37,692 nt of DNA, taken from contig NZ_JANEYT010000046.1 of NCBI RefSeq assembly GCF_024357955.1, positions 1-37,692 on the forward strand, written 5' to 3'. The DNA comes from Photobacterium pectinilyticum (GTDB lineage Bacteria > Pseudomonadota > Gammaproteobacteria > Enterobacterales > Vibrionaceae). Below, piece by piece: positions 34,079 to 37,692 of the stretch (the stretch's first letter is position 1; every line of letters starts with the position of its first letter). Below the pieces are notes generated by a model. It worked only from the letters and a program-made list of their open reading frames with translations. It had not been told where the DNA came from and made no database searches. A program made the translations under genes and the position numbers.

Positions 34079-35614
34079 ATGGACATTTTATCTGTATTCG
34101 GAAGTATGTTTTGGCATATTTTCACCTCTCCGTTGCTGATACTGATCCTTGTGGGTAGTACCTTCTTGGGAATTATCTTTGGTGCAATGCCTGGCTTGAC
34201 GGCCACTCTCGGTGTCGCACTGCTAACAACCTTAACCTATGGGCTGGATAATCAAACAGCTCTGCTGGCATTGCTTTCTATTTATGTTGGTGGTGTCTAT
34301 GGGGGAATGTACACCTCAATCCTACTGAATATTCCAGGGACGGCGGCCTCAGCGGCAACGGCTATGGACGGCTACCCAATGGCACAAAAGGGCCAAACTG
34401 GGCGGGCATTCGGTCTTGCAACGACATCGTCTTTGATCGGCTCAGCTATAGGCATGGTGTTTGTCGCACTGCTTTCACCGATGATTGCCAAAGCTGCACT
34501 GCAATTTACCTCCTATGAATACTTCCTGCTTGCCCTATTTGGCATCCTGATCAGTGGTAGCCTTACATCACCTGAATTGGCGGTAAAAGGTTGGATCGCG
34601 GGATTATTTGGTATCTGGTTGTCAACCATTGGGCAAGACCATATGCAAATGTACCCTCGATTTACGATGGGTATGCATGAATTGGACAACGGTATCGATG
34701 TCGTGCCAGTTCTGATTGGGGCGTTTGGCATTCCGCAGATCATGTCTGTACTGGAATCCAAATTGAAAATGAAGTCGATGAACGCTAAATCGATTGGCAA
34801 ACTGATACCGGATATGAAAACCATGTTTAAGAACTCCCGTTTGATCGGCAGTTCGGCGCTCACGGGGGTTGGTATCGGTGCCGTTCCAGGTATCGGTGAA
34901 GATATTGCATCATGGGTCGCTTACGGTATCGCCAGAAAAACCAGCAAAAAACCAGAAACCTTTGGCAAAGGCGCACCTGAAGGTGTGATCTCGACATCGG
35001 TTGCGAACCAAGCGTGTGTTGGGGGGGCAATGATCCCACTTCTTAGCCTAGGTATCCCAGGTTCACCACCTGCGGTTATGCTGCTTGGTGCCCTCATGCT
35101 GCACAATGTCGCTCCGGGGCCGATGCTGTTAAAAACTAACCCCGACTTTATTCCTCAAGTCACGGCGATTTTATTTGCAGCTGCGCTTGCAATGTGGGTT
35201 TGCGGCATGATCCTATCTAAGCAAGTAGTGCACATTTTACGTATCCCTCAAACACTCTTCATGCCTTTGATTGCGGTGTTATGTGTGATCGGTTCGTTCG
35301 CTTTAGGCATGCGAGTATTTAACCTTTATCTAATGGGGGGGATCGGCATCATCTCCTACTTCTTTATGAAATTGCATGTCCCCATAGCGCCATTAGTCAT
35401 CGGGGTGATATTAGGGCCGATGGCTGATACGTCACTACGCACAGGGCTTAAAACAACAGGCGGCAGCTTAATGCCAATGATTGAGCGACCAATCTCGTTC
35501 ATCCTAGTATGTCTTATTACTATGATTATCTGCAGCCAGATCCCAGCGGTGAATAAAGCAATGCGTAGCCTTTTCTCCAATGTCAAAAACAAGCTAGCAA
35601 CTTCGTCATCTTAA
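34079..35614 (+). CDS. tctA: TctA-type large membrane subunit of TTT transporter
   Basis: Main translocation subunit, 511 residues (family about 500) with about 12 hydrophobic segments. Both TctA repeat signatures are present: GIIFGAMPGLTATLGVALL near the N-terminus and GVGIGAVPGIGEDIASWVAYG in the middle, followed by GVISTSVANQACVGGAMIP and LGIPGSPPAVMLLGALMLH. The system uses the cation gradient rather than ATP. Nothing in TctA itself reveals the substrate. The following gene starts 12 bases after its stop, so the dehydrogenase and mutarotase genes belong to the same operon. Confidence 0.93.
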   Translation: MDILSVFGSMFWHIFTSPLLILILVGSTFLGIIFGAMPGLTATLGVALLTTLTYGLDNQTALLALLSIYVGGVYGGMYTSILLNIPGTAASAATAMDGYPMAQKGQTGRAFGLATTSSLIGSAIGMVFVALLSPMIAKAALQFTSYEYFLLALFGILISGSLTSPELAVKGWIAGLFGIWLSTIGQDHMQMYPRFTMGMHELDNGIDVVPVLIGAFGIPQIMSVLESKLKMKSMNAKSIGKLIPDMKTMFKNSRLIGSSALTGVGIGAVPGIGEDIASWVAYGIARKTSKKPETFGKGAPEGVISTSVANQACVGGAMIPLLSLGIPGSPPAVMLLGALMLHNVAPGPMLLKTNPDFIPQVTAILFAAALAMWVCGMILSKQVVHILRIPQTLFMPLIAVLCVIGSFALGMRVFNLYLMGGIGIISYFFMKLHVPIAPLVIGVILGPMADTSLRTGLKTTGGSLMPMIERPISFILVCLITMIICSQIPAVNKAMRSLFSNVKNKLATSSS

Positions 35615-35626
35615 AAAGGAATTGTG

Positions 35627-36589
35627 ATGAAAACAATTGTATGCCTTGATGGATATACCCTTAACCCAGGGGATAACCCCTGGGATCCTATTGCCAATCA
35701 GGGCAACTTCACTTGCTACGACCGCTCGACTGACGGACCAGAGCAAATCATTGAGCGAGCAAAAACTGCCCACATTCTGATCACGAACAAAACACCGATC
35801 ACTCAGGAGATAATTGACTGCTGCCCGAGTCTTGAATGTATCGCAGTGCTGGCAACGGGTTACAATGTGGTGGATGTCGATTACGCGAAAGCAAAACAGA
35901 TCCCAGTGATGAATGTGCCCGTCTATGGCACTGATACCGTTGCTGAAATGGTATTCGCCCATATCACGCACCTTGCCCGTAATGTGGCAACAAACAGCGA
36001 TAATGTACGAGATGAGCTCGGCTGGACAAATAATGTCGATTGGACCTATTGGCTAAACCCTCAGATTGAACTGGCAGGGAAAACCATTGGGATTATTGGT
36101 TTTGGCAACATCGGCCAGCGAGTCGGTGAGATAGCTACAGCATTTAAAATGAAGGTGCTGGCACACGATGAGTACGCGCAATCATTGCCAAACTATCAGC
36201 ACACCATGCTGGATCTTGACTCAGTACTGGCTCAAGCGGATTTTGTTTCATTACATTGTCCTGCCCTACCCGCAACGATGAATTTGATGAATGCACAAAA
36301 ATTCGAGCTGATGAAACCGACAGCCTTCCTTATCAATACTTCCCGTGGGCAACTTGTGGTTGAAGAGGAACTGGCAGATGCACTCAACGTAGGCAGAATT
36401 GCTGGTGCAGCCCTCGACACTCTTTGGCAAGAGCCACCTAGGGCGGACAATCCGTTATTAACCGCTAAAAACTGCACTATTACCCCACATATTGCCTGGG
36501 CAACGCTTGACGCTCGCCAGCGCATAATGAATATGGTTGCGGACAATATCCGCTCCTTCCTTAATGGGACACCGCAAAATACCGTCTGA
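35627..36589 (+). CDS. D-2-hydroxyacid dehydrogenase (glycerate dehydrogenase-like)
   Basis: NAD(P)H-dependent reductase of 2-keto acids or oxidase of D-2-hydroxy acids, 320 residues. NAD motif GFGNIGQRVG (158-167). Catalytic triad: Arg240 in INTSRGQLV, Glu269 in DTLWQEPP and His288 in TPHIAWAT. The PHIAWAT ending and length resemble hydroxypyruvate reductase/glycerate dehydrogenase. The ATG at 35627 has AAGGA six bases upstream; a GTG one codon earlier is too close to it. In this operon it may reduce a two- or three-carbon keto acid or aldehyde-acid released by the pathway, such as glyoxylate or hydroxypyruvate (inference). Confidence 0.88.
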   Translation: MKTIVCLDGYTLNPGDNPWDPIANQGNFTCYDRSTDGPEQIIERAKTAHILITNKTPITQEIIDCCPSLECIAVLATGYNVVDVDYAKAKQIPVMNVPVYGTDTVAEMVFAHITHLARNVATNSDNVRDELGWTNNVDWTYWLNPQIELAGKTIGIIGFGNIGQRVGEIATAFKMKVLAHDEYAQSLPNYQHTMLDLDSVLAQADFVSLHCPALPATMNLMNAQKFELMKPTAFLINTSRGQLVVEEELADALNVGRIAGAALDTLWQEPPRADNPLLTAKNCTITPHIAWATLDARQRIMNMVADNIRSFLNGTPQNTV

Positions 36590-36611
36590 TAAAACAGATT
36601 GAGGCCAAGCA

Positions 36612-37649
36612 ATGCACATTGAACGTTTAGCTTTTGGCACTTTTTATAATCAGAGTGTCAATCAGATAACACTGTCTAATGATAATGGTATGTCGGTGTC
36701 TATTTTGGAACTTGGGGGGATCATTACCCAGCTCAATGTACCAAACGCCGATGGCGAAATAGCCGACGTGGTACTGGGGTTTGACAGCCTCCCTCCCTAC
36801 ATCAAATACTCTCACTACTTTGGAGCATTGATTGGCCGGGTTGCAAACCGTATTGAAGGTGCACAGTTTGAACTCCAAGGCGAAACCATCAAAGTAGATG
36901 GTAACGCCTACCAGGGTAAACATTGCGTTCATGGTGGTCGATTTGGCTACCATCGCCGTGTATGGAAGGAAACTGAGACCGAGCAGAAAAACAGTGAGAC
37001 CTCTATCACCTTCAAACTACTTGATGCCGATGGTGAAGAAGGGTTTCAGCACAACATCGTCGTGCTAGCTACTTATACACTGTCCAACAGCAACACATTA
37101 GCGTTAAAGTTCAACGCTTATGCTGATGGGGTAACTCCCGTCAACATTACGGCCCATAGCTATTTCAACCTGTATGGACATCAGGCTGGTTCAATTAAAA
37201 ATCATAAGCTTACGATCTTTGCGAATAAACTATTGGAGCAGAAAGAAGACCGGATACCAAATGGTAATATTATCGCACTAGATCGGTCCGATTTCTGTTT
37301 CCAAAAGCCGAAGCGCCTTAATGGTGACGTGGAAAGAGGATTAGAAATCAACCACTCTTATGTATTCAACCATTCAGAACATGAAACAGGGCAGCTCAAA
37401 AAAATGGCCCGCTTAGAAGGTGATGGGCGAGTATTAACTATCTTCTCGAATGAAAAAACTCTGCATTTCTACAATGGCCACAACTTGGACGGTGTTGATG
37501 GCAAGGAAGATGTTCATTATCCAAGGTATGCCGGCCTTTGTCTCGAACCGAAAGGTTTCGTGAATGGTATCAATGAGGCTAACTTTCCTTGCACCGTCAT
37601 CGACCCGTCAAAGAACTACCTGATTACCACCGAGCCTCAGCTAATTTAA
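36612..37649 (+). CDS. galM: Aldose 1-epimerase (mutarotase)
   Basis: Interconverts alpha and beta anomers of a free aldose, 345 residues, beta-sandwich GalM family. Conserved stretches: GRVANRIEGAQFEL, HGGRFGYHRRVW, the catalytic histidine in ITAHSYFNLYG, and the catalytic glutamate in LCLEPKGFVNGINEANFP. No signal peptide, so cytoplasmic. It sits at the end of the TTT operon, 22 bases after the dehydrogenase. mglBAC imports galactose/glucose but is 24 kb away, so this mutarotase more likely serves the local sugar. It argues that the pathway starts from a free, ring-forming aldose. No terminator is seen in the last 43 bases of the window. Confidence 0.92.
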   Translation: MHIERLAFGTFYNQSVNQITLSNDNGMSVSILELGGIITQLNVPNADGEIADVVLGFDSLPPYIKYSHYFGALIGRVANRIEGAQFELQGETIKVDGNAYQGKHCVHGGRFGYHRRVWKETETEQKNSETSITFKLLDADGEEGFQHNIVVLATYTLSNSNTLALKFNAYADGVTPVNITAHSYFNLYGHQAGSIKNHKLTIFANKLLEQKEDRIPNGNIIALDRSDFCFQKPKRLNGDVERGLEINHSYVFNHSEHETGQLKKMARLEGDGRVLTIFSNEKTLHFYNGHNLDGVDGKEDVHYPRYAGLCLEPKGFVNGINEANFPCTVIDPSKNYLITTEPQLI

Positions 37650-37692
37650 GTAAACGTTGAGGCATCGGTGCTGTTTGAATACCTGAATAAAT

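Overview
The window looks like accessory chromosome from a marine gammaproteobacterium, most likely a member of the Vibrionaceae (Photobacterium/Vibrio/Grimontia type). This rests on the protein flavour, the Entner-Doudoroff and mgl genes of enterobacterial type, GntR- and CRP-like boxes, the taurine genes, and a dispersed ~49-bp palindromic repeat present twice. There is no rRNA, tRNA, CRISPR array, prophage or intact insertion sequence that I can see. It is almost entirely a chain of catabolic modules, each with its own transporter or regulator.

Layout. (1) 1-0.5 kb: debris, including the recognisable C-terminal end of an NhaC-type Na+/H+ antiporter. (2) 0.6-3.7 kb, minus strand: an AT-rich pair, a GH43 beta-xylosidase and a GPH-family sugar/cation symporter. 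(3) 3.7-8.0 kb: Entner-Doudoroff/gluconate genes, eda on the minus strand, gntK-edd on the plus strand, and a GntR-type LacI regulator, with two GntR-like operators and a CRP-like site in the eda/gntK divergent promoter. (4) 8.9-12.7 kb: mglBAC, a galactose/glucose ABC importer, ending in a strong terminator. (5) 12.9-21.9 kb: a taurine module. tpa and tauABC lie on the minus strand; divergent from them are tauR, a TauE/TSUP sulfonate exporter, a sulfoacetaldehyde-reductase-like SDR and alanine dehydrogenase. No xsc is present, so the set fits taken-up taurine being stripped of nitrogen and its carbon and sulfonate leaving as isethionate. (6) 22.0-26.3 kb: a second class-III aminotransferase, a BKACE (beta-keto acid cleavage) enzyme, an orphan TAXI-type TRAP binding protein, and a LysR regulator.

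(7) 26.4-37.6 kb: a divergent carbohydrate cluster that I cannot assign to a named pathway. The minus strand carries an RpiB-like isomerase, split DhaK and DhaL kinase subunits and a TIM-barrel isomerase. The plus strand carries a GntR/FCD regulator, a two-subunit transketolase collapsed by an internal deletion into a small remnant, a second TIM-barrel isomerase, a complete TctCBA tripartite transporter, a D-2-hydroxyacid dehydrogenase and an aldose 1-epimerase. The parts suggest uptake of an unusual small or branched aldose, or a related acid, then isomerisation to a ketose, phosphorylation by a DAK-type kinase, and further isomerisation or transketolase chemistry. Apiose-like and tetrulose-like routes are the nearest known templates. 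This is the most interesting part of the window.

Functions are assigned from motifs and remembered family features only; no database search was run.
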